Shown here piece by piece: positions 50,258 through 58,766 of a stretch of 64,000 nucleotides of DNA. The first letter of the stretch is position 1. Each line of letters starts with the position of its first letter. Location: contig JAJPHF010000150.1 of assembly GCA_021325365.1 (NCBI GenBank), positions 14,124 through 78,123 of the forward strand, in the 5' to 3' direction. A program made the translations under genes and the position numbers. This DNA comes from Pseudomonadota bacterium. GTDB lineage: Bacteria > Chloroflexota > UBA6077 > JAJPHF01. The notes beneath the pieces were generated by a model. The model saw only the letters and a program-made list of their open reading frames with translations. It was not told the DNA's origin and made no database searches.

Positions 50258-50324
50258 GGGCGCCGCTTGCTGCGCCCTCCCGGTCGCCCCCCCTGCCGCC
50301 GTAGGGGCGCTGCTTGCTGCGCCC
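50258..50324. repeat. Two copies of a GGGCGC...GCGCCC hairpin repeat
   Basis: Two 20-nt units at 50258-50277 and 50305-50324 differ at one base and read GGGCGC-N8-GCGCCC with TGCTTGCT or CGCTTGCT in the loop. A third copy, identical to the second, is at 54878-54897. Confidence 0.75.
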
Positions 50325-50393
50325 TGCCAGCGTGGCACCCGGCTCGGTATCCGCCTGCCGGCCGCGCCTTGCCGCATCTCGCCCGGTGGCCGC

Positions 50394-51485
50394 CTACTGC
50401 GGCAGCCGGTCGAGGAAGCCGCTCTGCCGCAGCGCCTCGGCGAACCGCGTGTCGGTCACGTCCTCCGGGCGTGTCGTGCGCGCGGCCGGGTTGTCCTCCT
50501 CGTCCAGCACCGCCTGCACGGTGTCCCGCTCGGGATACGGGTCGAGCGGCCACAGCGGCCGGTAGTAGTCCACCGTCGCGCCGAGCAGCTCCGGGTCCTC
50601 CAGGTTCGTGTACTTGCCGATCACGTCCATCGCGAAGTCGCGGTCCGTCTTCAGGCGGCTCACGCCCTCGGCGATGGCGCGCAGGTAGCGCTCGCCCAGC
50701 TCCGGCCGCTCCGCCAGCACCGCCTTGGTGGCCCCGATCGCGCCGATCAGGAACGGGATGCGCATCGCCGCCAGGCTCAGCAGCTCGTGGTAGCCGCGCT
50801 TGCGCGCCTCGAACACGACCGGCACGGAGATGCTCGCGGCGTCGAGCGTGCCCGTCTCGATCCCCGCCAGCGACTCGGCCAGGCCGCCCGTGCGCCGCGT
50901 GAACACGTCCACGTCCGGCTCCAGCCCGACGTGCCGCATGGCCAGCCGCGCCGCCGTGTCGGAGATCGCCTTCAGGTTCGTGACGCCGATCGTCTTGCCG
51001 CGCAGGTCCTCGACAGTCTCGATCCCGGGCCGCACGAAGATGCTGGAGTCGATGTAGTTGGCGGTCGAGCCGATGATCATCGTCTCGATACCCTGGAGGT
51101 TGCCCAGCACCAGGCTGGTCCCGCCCGCCGAGACGAGGTCCAGCTCGTTGTTCGTGAGCGCGGCCAGCAGCGGCGCGCCCGCGTCGGTGTGGATCAGGTC
51201 GACGTCGAGGCCCTGCTCGCGGAAGTAGCCGCCCTCCAGTGCCGCCCACCACGGCGCCACCGACGCCGCGATGGTCGTGTAGGCCGAGCGCGTCTTGAGC
51301 GGCGGCGGCGCGGAGTCCGCGGCCGGCCCCGGCTCGCCGCTCGCCGGGACGGCGGGGGCCACGGCCGCCTGGTTCGCGGGCGGCCTAGTGCCAGCAGGCC
51401 CGGCGCTGCAGCCGAGCAGCAGGCCTGTGGCGACGAGCGCGAGCGCCAGCCGGCGCCGCGGTACGCGAGGCGTGTCGGTGCGCAT
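50394..51485 (-). CDS. NitT/TauT-type ABC substrate-binding lipoprotein (orphan 3)
   Basis: 363 residues. The lipobox is in LALVATGLLLGCSAG (Cys at ~26). A Pro/Ala-rich linker precedes the binding fold: VAPWWAALEGGYFREQGLDVDLI, NNELDLVSAGGTSLV, VEDLRGKTIGVTNLKAISDT and DAASISVPVVFEARK. The ligand is unknown. It heads the minus-strand run of two amidohydrolases and a second binding protein, which suggests uptake or sensing of their substrate, but no permease or ATPase is present. Confidence 0.88.
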   Translation of the reverse strand: MRTDTPRVPRRRLALALVATGLLLGCSAGPAGTRPPANQAAVAPAVPASGEPGPAADSAPPPLKTRSAYTTIAASVAPWWAALEGGYFREQGLDVDLIHTDAGAPLLAALTNNELDLVSAGGTSLVLGNLQGIETMIIGSTANYIDSSIFVRPGIETVEDLRGKTIGVTNLKAISDTAARLAMRHVGLEPDVDVFTRRTGGLAESLAGIETGTLDAASISVPVVFEARKRGYHELLSLAAMRIPFLIGAIGATKAVLAERPELGERYLRAIAEGVSRLKTDRDFAMDVIGKYTNLEDPELLGATVDYYRPLWPLDPYPERDTVQAVLDEEDNPAARTTRPEDVTDTRFAEALRQSGFLDRLPQ

Positions 51486-51814
51486 GGCTCCTGCTCCTCA
51501 CCGCGCTCCCCTCGACGATCCGCTCCAGGTGGGTGGAGCGTACCCCCGGGCGCACGGCCTGTCAAGCAGCCGGCCCCCTCGCGGCGATATGGTCGCCAGC
51601 AGCTAGCCAGGACTTTGCATGGGAGAGAGCCTTCTGGGAGCGCGGGCGTCCCGCCCGCCCGGCGCAACCCGCGCCCGCAACGCGGCCGAGACGGCCGCGC
51701 TCGCAGGCCGGGGCATCATCCAGGCTAGCCGGCGGGAGAAGGACGGTCGACACACGGGCCAAGACAGGCCGAGGCGGGGCCGACCCGCGGCAGGAGCGAC
51801 GGGCGGGGAGGTCG
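51486..51814. other. Intergenic stretch with a degenerate repeat
   Basis: No gene is supported. Around 51636-51670 lies CTTCTGGGAGCGCGGGCG followed by CCCGCCCGC, a type of intergenic element frequent in Chloroflexota and cyanobacteria. It gives spurious frames reading GARASRPP on one strand and GGTPALP on the other. Confidence 0.4.
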
Positions 51815-52438
51815 TCAGGGGGTGTGGTGGCTAGGGCTCTCCACGACGGCGCGCAAGTGCCCGACGAACCGCTCCACGGTGGCCCCGTGCTTCGCCCACT
51901 CGGCCTCGAAGCGCGGCGCGGCGTAGATACGGAACTCCTCCAGCGCCTCCAGCGAGTCCCAGCCGCGGAACAGCAGCAGGCGGGTAGGATCGTCCTCGTC
52001 CTGCCCGAGGTAGCGCAAAACGAAGCCCGGCGCGACTTCCGGGATGGGCCGCAGCCGTTGTTGGAGGTCGGTGACGAGCGCCGCGACGTTGGCGGGCGGG
52101 CAGCGCAGGATGGCGCAGTCCACCACCTTGACCGGGGGCCCCGGCACCGCGTCCAGCGTCAGCCGGCGGAAGAAGTGGCGCTCGGGCTCCCCGACCGCCA
52201 GGGCGTCCAGCTGCTGCTGCGCGCTATCGGCCCGCACGCGCGCCCAGTACGCCTCACGGCTGTCCCAGACGGACACCACGAGCACGTCGTCCGGCGAGCT
52301 GAGGCTCTGGAAGACGCGCGCGATGCTGAGGGGCTCGGCCTGCGTGACGCGCTCTTCCAGCAGGTGGGTCGCGAGCGCCACCAGCCGGGGCCCCTCGCCC
52401 CGCCGCGCCCGCCGCCGTACCACGGCCGTCACGCTCAT
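51815..52438 (-). CDS. Tandem antibiotic-biosynthesis-monooxygenase-like (ABM) protein
   Basis: 207 residues that look like two copies of a dimeric alpha/beta-barrel ABM domain: SIARVFQSLSSPDDVLVVSVW with AYWARVRADS, and FVLRYLGQDEDDPTRLLLFRGW with EFRIYAAPRFEAEWAKHG. ABM proteins act as monooxygenases on quinones or heme, or as stress proteins. Neither copy has an obvious catalytic signature, so function is open. A small membrane protein precedes it on the same strand. Confidence 0.72.
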   Translation of the reverse strand: MSVTAVVRRRARRGEGPRLVALATHLLEERVTQAEPLSIARVFQSLSSPDDVLVVSVWDSREAYWARVRADSAQQQLDALAVGEPERHFFRRLTLDAVPGPPVKVVDCAILRCPPANVAALVTDLQQRLRPIPEVAPGFVLRYLGQDEDDPTRLLLFRGWDSLEALEEFRIYAAPRFEAEWAKHGATVERFVGHLRAVVESPSHHTP

Positions 52439-52484
52439 GCTTTGCCCCCTCTAGCCGCGCGTCGAGCGCGGGCGCGCGGGCGCC

Positions 52485-52622
52485 TCAACGAGTGTAGGTC
52501 ATCATCAGCGTCCAGAACTGGGGCTCCTCGAGGAGGGCCATCGCACCCGCGAGCGCCACGGCCAGCGCCGAGACGGCGAGCACGCCATAGAAGACGAACT
52601 GGGGCAGACGATCACCCATCAT
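52485..52622 (-). CDS. Small single-helix membrane protein
   Basis: 45 residues with one strong hydrophobic helix (FVFYGVLAVSALAVALAGAMALL). ATG 52622 (or the adjacent ATG 52619) follows GGGGGAAGGACC, a good ribosome site. It lies 46 nt upstream of the ABM protein gene on the same strand, so the two may be co-transcribed. No family was recognised. Confidence 0.55.
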   Translation of the reverse strand: MMGDRLPQFVFYGVLAVSALAVALAGAMALLEEPQFWTLMMTYTR

Positions 52623-52828
52623 GGTCCTTCCCCCACCACGCCGCGCGCACCGAGTGCGGCTAGCATACCCTGTCGCCGACTTTCTGGCAAGCAAGCGCCG
52701 CGCGTTGCGCATCGCCCGTCAGCCGCGTCGCCCCGCCGACACTGGCGGCGGCCCAGTGCGGCGTGGTATGGATTGACCGAGCCCGCGGCGCCGGGGCCAG
52801 CGGGCCGCGTACGGGAGGAGGCCTCGCG

Positions 52829-53437
52829 ATGCGCCGATACGACTGCCTGGCCGTGCTCGCGCCGCTCGTCGACGACCAGCTCGTCGTCACGAACGTGGCG
52901 CGCAGCGGCTTCGAGTGGCACGCGCTCAAGCCGCGCGAGGGCAACATCTACACGATGGCGATGGGCCTGGTCACCCCGCTGTGCCTCGGACTCGCGCTCG
53001 CGCTGCCCCACCGCCGGGTCATCGCCATCGACGGCGACGGCAGCTTGCTCCTCAACCTGGGCGCGCTCGCCACGGTCGCCAATGCCGCGCCGCCCAACCT
53101 GATCCTGCTCGTCTTCGACAATCAGTCCTACGCCTCGACCGGCGGCCTGCCGACCGCCACGGCGGGCGCCACCGACCTCGCCGCCGTCGCGCAGGGCGCC
53201 GGCATCCGCCAGGCGCTGACCGTCCACTCCGTCGAAGCGTTCCGCGATGCCGTGGAGCGGGCGCTTGCCGGCGACGGCCCCTGGGTCATCGTGGCGAAGG
53301 TCACGGGGGCGACCGAGGCGGTCGGGCCCAAGCTGATGGATGGCCGCGAGAACAAGTACCGCTTCGTCCGCTACGTCGAGCAGACCGAGGGTCTCACGAT
53401 CCTCAAGCCGTCCGTCGTCGGCCGCCGCGACGGCTAG
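52829..53437 (+). CDS. Sulfopyruvate/phosphonopyruvate decarboxylase-like, TPP-binding subunit
   Basis: 202 residues with the thiamine-diphosphate-binding domain: GDGSLLLNLGALATVANAA...NLILLVFDNQSY is the GDG-x(~25)-N TPP/Mg motif. The start RRYDCLAVLAPLVDDQLVV and MGLVTPLCLGLALALP match the beta (ComE-type) subunit of sulfopyruvate decarboxylase and relatives such as phosphonopyruvate decarboxylase. ATG 52829 is preceded by GGGAGGAGGCC. The companion gene for the PYR-domain subunit follows after 42 nt, so together they make one 2-oxoacid decarboxylase; the substrate is unknown. Confidence 0.87.
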   Translation: MRRYDCLAVLAPLVDDQLVVTNVARSGFEWHALKPREGNIYTMAMGLVTPLCLGLALALPHRRVIAIDGDGSLLLNLGALATVANAAPPNLILLVFDNQSYASTGGLPTATAGATDLAAVAQGAGIRQALTVHSVEAFRDAVERALAGDGPWVIVAKVTGATEAVGPKLMDGRENKYRFVRYVEQTEGLTILKPSVVGRRDG

Positions 53438-53479
53438 CGCCCCGCGCCGCCCCACCATCGCGCGTCGAGGAGAGCTACC

Positions 53480-53986
53480 ATGCGGGTTGCCGAAGCGGAC
53501 CTGATCGTCGAAGGGTTGCGGGAGGCCGGCTTCAACTTCGTGGCCAGCCTGCCGGCGACGCAGCTCCACGTCCTCCAAGAGCGGCTGTGGACTCACCCCG
53601 CCTTCGTCCACGTCGGCGTGGCGAACGAGGGCGAGGGCGTCGCCATCTGCGCGGGCGCCTGGCTGGGCGGCAAGATGCCCGTCATCGTGATGGAGACCTC
53701 GGGCATCCTGGTCGCTACCTACGCCCTGCTCCGCTGCCATGCGACCTTCGGCATCCCCACCCTGCTCCTCTCCACCTACCGCGGCGACCTGGGCGAGCAG
53801 GAGTGGTACGCCGTCCACACGGGCGCCGCGATGGCCCCGCTGCTGGAGGCGATCCGCGTGCCGTCCAAGGTGGTGCGCGAGCCCGACGACCTAAAGCCAG
53901 CCCTGCTCGAAGCCCGCCGCTCGATGGACGTCTCGCTCCAGCCCGTCTCCGTCGTGCTCGGCGGCCGCCTCACGCGCGGCGAGTAG
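53480..53986 (+). CDS. Sulfopyruvate/phosphonopyruvate decarboxylase-like, PYR-domain subunit
   Basis: 168 residues with the pyrimidine-binding domain of TPP enzymes: EADLIVEGLREAGFNFVASLP, GVANEGEGVAICAGAWLGG (catalytic Glu of the PYR domain) and VIVMETSGILVATYAL. It matches the alpha (ComD-type) subunit of sulfopyruvate decarboxylase. A GGAGAGCTACC site precedes ATG 53480. It would function as a complex with the preceding gene product. No other coenzyme M-pathway gene is visible, so the role is more likely in catabolism of a 2-oxoacid. Confidence 0.87.
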   Translation: MRVAEADLIVEGLREAGFNFVASLPATQLHVLQERLWTHPAFVHVGVANEGEGVAICAGAWLGGKMPVIVMETSGILVATYALLRCHATFGIPTLLLSTYRGDLGEQEWYAVHTGAAMAPLLEAIRVPSKVVREPDDLKPALLEARRSMDVSLQPVSVVLGGRLTRGE

Positions 53987-54059
53987 CCTCCCCCCCGCGG
54001 ACACGCGCCGGCCGACACGCCGCGCCGGGGCGTGGCACGCGCGGCAACGCGGGCGACGG

Positions 54060-54776
54060 TCAGCCGTAGCGCCCGCGCAGGTCGTGCCAGCGGACTCGCA
54101 AGATGTCGCGCACGAACGGCAGCAGGTGGCGCCCCGGCGAGTACGTCGAGCCTTCACGCCGCTCCACCCGCACCGGCACCTCCGCCACGCGGTACCCCAG
54201 CTTGCGCGCGAGAAACAGCACCTCGAGGTCGAAGGCAAACCCTGCGATGGTGCAGGCGCCGAAGATCGCGCGCGCGGCCTCCCGCCGGAAGCCTTTGAAG
54301 CCGCACTGCGTGTCGCGGAACACCGGCAGCAGGACGCTCCGCCGCACGACCTGCACCAGCAGCCCGGCCAGCACCCGCCCGACGCTCCGCTCCGTCGCCG
54401 AGTACTGCCGCGTGCTGCGCGTGCCGATCACCACGTCGTAGCCGCCGTCCAGCAAGGCAAGGAATGGGACCAGATGCGCGGGCGAGACGTTCAGGTCGGC
54501 GTCGGCGTAGAAGATGCGCGCGCCGGCGGCGGCCAGCATCCCCGCCCGCACCGCCGCGCCCTTCCCCTGGTTCGCCCCCAGCTGGAGCAGGCGCAGGCCC
54601 GGCTGCGCCGCGGCCATCGCCCGCACGACCGCCGCCGTTGCGTCGCGGCTGCCATCGTCCACGACGAGCACCTCCGCCGCGTACGACTGGCGCGCGAAGA
54701 ACGCCAGCCAGCCGTCCAGCGTAAGCGGCAGCCGGCGCGCCTCGTTATACGCGGGGATCACGACCGACACGTCCAC
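54060..54776 (-). CDS. Glycosyltransferase family 2 (polyprenyl-phosphate sugar synthase-like)
   Basis: 238 residues. DVSVVIPAYNEARRLPLTL, VLVVDDGSRDATAAVV, LGANQGKGAAVRAGML and FYADADLNVS belong to the GT-A core; VFRDTQCGFKGFRREAARAIF marks the dolichyl-phosphate/undecaprenyl-phosphate subgroup. It is a second member of the group that includes the gene at 21228-21989. GTG 54776 is chosen because it starts the fold directly; an upstream ATG at 54860 would add a non-conserved basic stretch. Confidence 0.87.
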   Translation of the reverse strand: MDVSVVIPAYNEARRLPLTLDGWLAFFARQSYAAEVLVVDDGSRDATAAVVRAMAAAQPGLRLLQLGANQGKGAAVRAGMLAAAGARIFYADADLNVSPAHLVPFLALLDGGYDVVIGTRSTRQYSATERSVGRVLAGLLVQVVRRSVLLPVFRDTQCGFKGFRREAARAIFGACTIAGFAFDLEVLFLARKLGYRVAEVPVRVERREGSTYSPGRHLLPFVRDILRVRWHDLRGRYG

Positions 54777-54877
54777 GGATCCGCCCCAGCCCCCGCGGTA
54801 TTCTCCGGTCCGCGCCCGACAGCGCGGATAATATAACGAGCGAGCGTCATCACATGGCATTGCGCGCGCAGCTGGAG

Positions 54878-54897
54878 GGGCGCTGCTTGCTGCGCCC
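54878..54897. repeat. Third copy of the GGGCGC...GCGCCC hairpin repeat
   Basis: Identical to the copy at 50305-50324; located in the divergent region between a glycosyltransferase and a membrane protein gene. Confidence 0.7.
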
Positions 54898-55012
54898 TAC
54901 TGGGGTGCCGCCCCCGGTCTGGGAGCGCGGCTTGCCGGGTCCTGCCGGAGCGGCGCCCGGCCCGGTCGCGCGGCACCGTTCCTCGCATCTCCAGCGCGGC
55001 TGATCCTATAGC

Positions 55013-55600
55013 ATGGCAGGTGCCGGCATGAGGTGGGCGCTCGGGCTGATCGCCGTCGGGGCGGCGGCCGTCCTCACGGCCTTCTTCCTTGGTCCGGCGC
55101 TGGCGCTCCCGGTGGCGCTGGCGCTCGGCGCCGCGCTGCTCGCGCTCCGCCGGTCGGGCGCCTTCGCCGGCGGCCAGCGGCTCTCCCGGGGCCGCGCCGC
55201 AGCCAGCGCCAGCCTGACGGCCGGGCTGGGCGTCTTCTTCGCCCGGGTGCTCGTCACCAACCCCCAGGACAATGCCTACCTCTGGATCGCCCTGCTCGGC
55301 GGCCTGCTCGTCGTCGTCGCCGTGCCCTTCGCCCTCGCGGCCGTCGCGCCCTCCGGCCCGCCGCGCGGCTGGCTCGCCCGGATTGGCGTCGCGCTCATCT
55401 GGTGCGTGGGCGTGGCGGGCGCGCTGCTGTTGCTGCTCGGCGGCCCCCTCTACCTCGCGAGCAGCGGGGCGGTCCCCGGCGCGGCGCCCGACGGCCGCGT
55501 GCCTGCTTACCACCTGCTGGCATGCCTCGCGCTCGTCCTGCTCGTCTGGCTGGCGGGCTATCGCTGGCCGCGCCAGAGCGCCCGCACGCCGCCGGGCTAG
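55013..55600 (+). CDS. Polytopic membrane protein of unknown function
   Basis: 195 residues, mostly hydrophobic, with five to six predicted helices (LGLIAVGAAAVLTAFFLG, LPVALALGAALLAL, IALLGGLLVVVAVPFALAA, VALIWCVGVAGALLLLLGG, LLACLALVLLVWLAG). A short basic loop (RLSRGR) separates the second and third helix. No family was recognised. ATG 55013 is the first start; an ATG at 55028 (MRWALGLIAVG) is a reasonable alternative. Confidence 0.65.
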   Translation: MAGAGMRWALGLIAVGAAAVLTAFFLGPALALPVALALGAALLALRRSGAFAGGQRLSRGRAAASASLTAGLGVFFARVLVTNPQDNAYLWIALLGGLLVVVAVPFALAAVAPSGPPRGWLARIGVALIWCVGVAGALLLLLGGPLYLASSGAVPGAAPDGRVPAYHLLACLALVLLVWLAGYRWPRQSARTPPG

Positions 55601-55784
55601 CTCGCGCCGCCGGTCCACCGCCGCCGCCCGCCCAGTCCGCGCCGCCCGCCGCGTGCGCCTCCGTCCCATGCGGGCGCGCTTCGCGCGCCGCGCCCCCACC
55701 ACGGGCCTGGTGCGGCCAGCCCTATGCTATACTCCGCGCGCACTTGCCGTCCGCCGCCCCCCGGACGTTAGAGAGGTGACCGCC

Positions 55785-56969
55785 GTGAAGCGCAGCACGG
55801 ATCGGATACTCACCACCCACGTCGGCAGCTTGCCGCGCCCGCCCGACCTGATCCCCCTGCTCCTGGCCAAAGACTCCGGCCAGCCCTACGACGCGGACGA
55901 CCTGGCCCGCCGCGTGCGGGACGCCGTCCGCAGCGTGGTCGCCCAGCAAGGCGAGCTGGGCATCGACGTGGTGAACGACGGCGAGCACAGCAAGTCCAGC
56001 TTCGTGGCCTACCCCTACACGCGCCTGGGCGGCTTCGAGCCGACCGACCAGCCGATCGGCTCCCGCGTCACCACCCGCGACGCGCTGGCGTTCCCCGCGG
56101 TCTACGAGGAGCAGCGAGCGATGTACGCCGCGCGGCCGTCGAAGCGCGGGCGCCCCGCATCGCGTCCGTCGCTCGTCTGCACCGGCCCCATCACCTACGT
56201 CGGCCAGCACGACGTCCAGACCGACGTCGAGAACCTGCGCGCGGCCCTCCAGGGCGTGCCGGCGGCCGAGGCGTTCATGACCGCCATCTCGCCGAACAAC
56301 CTGGCGCTCAACTACCGCAACGCGTACTACCGCACGCACGACGAGTACCTTCTGGCGCTCGCCGACGCCATGCGCGAGGAGTACCGAGCGATCGTCGACG
56401 CCGGCTTCGTGCTGCAGATCGACGATCCCTGGCTGGCCACCCACTACGACCGCTCCCCTGGCGCGAGTATCGAGGAGTGCCGCCGCGCGATCGCGACCGG
56501 CGTCGAGGCGGTGAACCACGCGCTGCGCGGCATTCCCGAGGACCGGGTGCGCTTCCACACCTGCTACAGCGTCAACGTCGCGCCGCGCGTCCACGACTTC
56601 GAGCTGAAGCACTTCGTCGATCTCATGCTCCAGATCCGTGCCGGCGCCTACTCGTTCGAGGCGGCGAACCCGCGCCACGAGCACGAGTGGGTCGTCTGGC
56701 AGGACGTGAAGCTGCCCGACGACAAGCTGCTCATCCCCGGCGTCGTCTCGCACTGCGTCGCGCTGGTCGAGCACCCCGAGCTAGTAGCGCAGCGCATCGT
56801 CCGCTTCGCCGGCGTCGTCGGCCGCGAGCGCATCCTCGCGGCGAACGACTGCGGCTTCGCCACCTCCGCGGCCGGCGACGAGCCCCACCCCGACGTGGCC
56901 TGGGCCAAGCTCGGCGCCCTGACCGAGGGCGCGCGCCTGGCCTCGCGGCAGCTCTGGGGACGCGCCTGA
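55785..56969 (+). CDS. MetE C-domain-like (cobalamin-independent methionine synthase-type) zinc enzyme
   Basis: 394 residues forming a single UROD/MetE-like barrel without the N-terminal half of true MetE. It opens with ILTTHVGSLPRP and has DVVNDGEHSKSSF. The zinc ligands are all visible: H258-x-C260 in FHTCYS, Glu in YSFEAANPRHE and Cys in ANDCGFAT. It would transfer or remove an alkyl group on a thiol; short MetE-like proteins also include epoxyalkane:CoM transferase and demethylases, so the reaction is unknown. GTG 55785 follows GAGAGGTGACC. Its stop overlaps the ATG of the next gene (TGATG). Confidence 0.87.
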   Translation: MKRSTDRILTTHVGSLPRPPDLIPLLLAKDSGQPYDADDLARRVRDAVRSVVAQQGELGIDVVNDGEHSKSSFVAYPYTRLGGFEPTDQPIGSRVTTRDALAFPAVYEEQRAMYAARPSKRGRPASRPSLVCTGPITYVGQHDVQTDVENLRAALQGVPAAEAFMTAISPNNLALNYRNAYYRTHDEYLLALADAMREEYRAIVDAGFVLQIDDPWLATHYDRSPGASIEECRRAIATGVEAVNHALRGIPEDRVRFHTCYSVNVAPRVHDFELKHFVDLMLQIRAGAYSFEAANPRHEHEWVVWQDVKLPDDKLLIPGVVSHCVALVEHPELVAQRIVRFAGVVGRERILAANDCGFATSAAGDEPHPDVAWAKLGALTEGARLASRQLWGRA

Positions 56970-58132
56970 TGCGTCCCCATGGCCCTCGCAGGGGCAACGC
57001 CCAACGCCGCCCCGGCAGCTCGGCCGCGCCCGCGAGCAACCGCGGGAGCACCCTCCGGCACCGGCACACCCCGCGATGGCTGCTGGGAGCGCTGCTGCTA
57101 ACCGCCGTCGCCTGCGCCGCGCCCGCCGCCCAGCCCCCGCCCCGCGAGCCCCCCGCGTCCGCCGCCGTGCCAACCGCGGCTGCCGTCCCGTCCGCCGCGC
57201 CGACCTCGGCGCCCACCGCGCCGGCGCTGCGCCCGCTGCAAGTGCCCCTCTCCGCGGTCAGCGGCGCCGCGACCCCCGTCTGGGTTGCCGCCGCGGCGGG
57301 GCTGTTCCGCCGCCACGGGCTCGACGCCGAAGTGGTGAACGTCTCCCCGGCCACCGCGATCCAGGCGATGCTCGCCGGCAGCGCGCCCGTCGCCCCCACC
57401 GGCTCCGGCACGGTGACCGCCTGGGTGACGGGCGCGCGGGACCTGGTATTCGTCGGCGGCGGCGTCGACCGCGCGGTCTTCAAAATCGTGGGCCGGCCCG
57501 ATGTCGCCAGCGTCGAGGACCTGCGGGGCAAGGCGCTCGCCAACACCGCGCCCACCTCCAGCGGCACGCTGGCGATGTTCGAGACGCTGCGCCGCTACGG
57601 CCTGGAGCCCGACCGCGACTACACGATGACCTACCTGCGCGAGCAGTCGGCCGTGCTCGCCGCGCTGCTCAGCAATTCGATCCAGGGCACCGTGCTCGGG
57701 ACGCCACTGAGCGAGGAGGCCGAGGCGCAGGGCATGCGCGTGCTCGTCGACATGCGCGACCTGCAAATCGACATGATGTCGTCCTACGTCACGACCACGC
57801 GGTCGCTCCTCGCGCGCGACCCGGACCTCGTGCAGCGCTTCCTGATGGCCTACCTCGAAGGCATGCAGCTGGCCCGCGACGACCCCGCGCTGGCGACCGA
57901 GGCCATCGTGCAGGGCTCCGGCGACGCCAACCGCGCCCACGCCGAGGCTGCCTACGCGGTATACCGGCCGGTCTGGGAGCCCTGGCCCACGCCCGCCGCG
58001 ATCCAGGGCCTCCTCGACTACCTGGACGAGCCCGCCGCGAAAACCGCCCGCCCGGAAGACATGATCGACCTCGGCCCCATGCGCGCGCTAGAGCAAAGCG
58101 GTTGGCTAGCCGCCCACGTCCGCCCCAACTGA
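56969..58132 (+). CDS. NitT/TauT-type ABC substrate-binding protein (orphan 4)
   Basis: 387 residues. A basic N-terminus precedes a signal sequence (PRWLLGALLLTAVAC) with a lipobox-like Cys, followed by an Ala/Pro-rich linker. The binding fold shows TPVWVAAAAGLFRRHGLDAEVV, VEDLRGKALANTAPTSSGTL, YGLEPDRDYTM and ALLSNSIQGTVLG. The ligand is unknown. It overlaps the MetE-like gene by one nt (TGATG), so binding protein and enzyme are translationally coupled, implying a common substrate. Confidence 0.87.
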   Translation: MRPHGPRRGNAQRRPGSSAAPASNRGSTLRHRHTPRWLLGALLLTAVACAAPAAQPPPREPPASAAVPTAAAVPSAAPTSAPTAPALRPLQVPLSAVSGAATPVWVAAAAGLFRRHGLDAEVVNVSPATAIQAMLAGSAPVAPTGSGTVTAWVTGARDLVFVGGGVDRAVFKIVGRPDVASVEDLRGKALANTAPTSSGTLAMFETLRRYGLEPDRDYTMTYLREQSAVLAALLSNSIQGTVLGTPLSEEAEAQGMRVLVDMRDLQIDMMSSYVTTTRSLLARDPDLVQRFLMAYLEGMQLARDDPALATEAIVQGSGDANRAHAEAAYAVYRPVWEPWPTPAAIQGLLDYLDEPAAKTARPEDMIDLGPMRALEQSGWLAAHVRPN

Positions 58133-58269
58133 GCCCAGGGGCGACCGGGCGCGGCTGTAGCTAAGCGGGAACGTAGGGCAGGAGCTCCCCCCCTGCCGCT
58201 CGGCGATCGGGAGAGCCCAATCGTTGGGCAACCCGCTGTACAGACAACTGGCCCAGAGAGGAGAGAGCG

Positions 58270-58731
58270 GTGATCAAGCTACGACAAGCCGAGCGCATCA
58301 TCGACGCCGTCCTCGCGCGTGCCCGCGAGCTGAAGTGCCGGCCGATGAGCGTCGTGGTCGTTGAGCCTGGTGGCCCCGTGAAGGCATTCAAGAAGGAAGA
58401 CGGCTCCTCGATGATGCGCTTCGAGATGGCCTTCGGCAAGGCCTACGCGGCGCTGGCGCTCGGCCGCTCGTCCACCCTCGTCCGCCTGCGCGCCGAGGAG
58501 CGGCCGTTGTTCATGGACTACCTCATCCGCGCCTCGGACGGCCGGCTGTTCCCGGAAGGCGGCGGCGTCCTCATCCGCGACGAGGCCGGCGAGGTCGTCG
58601 GCGCCGTGGGCGTGACGGGCGACCTGCAAGAGCGGGACGAGGAGCTGGCCATCTACGGCGTTCGCGCCGCCGGCCTCCGCACCGACGAGGACTGCGCCGA
58701 CCTCGACGTGCCGGTCAGGCTCCAGAACTAG
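58270..58731 (+). CDS. GlcG/HbpS family protein (DUF336)
   Basis: 153 residues of the GlcG/HbpS family: AERIIDAVLARARELKCRPMSV, EPGGPVKAFKKEDGSSMMRFEM and the Gly-rich GRLFPEGGGVLIRDEAGEVVGAVGVTGD are characteristic. HbpS binds heme and senses oxidative stress in Streptomyces, while GlcG lies in glycolate operons; many members have no known role. GTG 58270 follows AGAGAGGAGAGAGC. It lies ~140 nt after the binding-protein gene on the same strand. Confidence 0.88.
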   Translation: MIKLRQAERIIDAVLARARELKCRPMSVVVVEPGGPVKAFKKEDGSSMMRFEMAFGKAYAALALGRSSTLVRLRAEERPLFMDYLIRASDGRLFPEGGGVLIRDEAGEVVGAVGVTGDLQERDEELAIYGVRAAGLRTDEDCADLDVPVRLQN

Positions 58732-58766
58732 CGTGCTTCGCGACATAACGGGAGAGCTACACGAGG

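Noticed and set aside
51619..51834. Short open frame with GARASRPP at its start
   Set aside because: This peptide is typical of translated intergenic repeats, and no ribosome site or homologous protein supports a gene.
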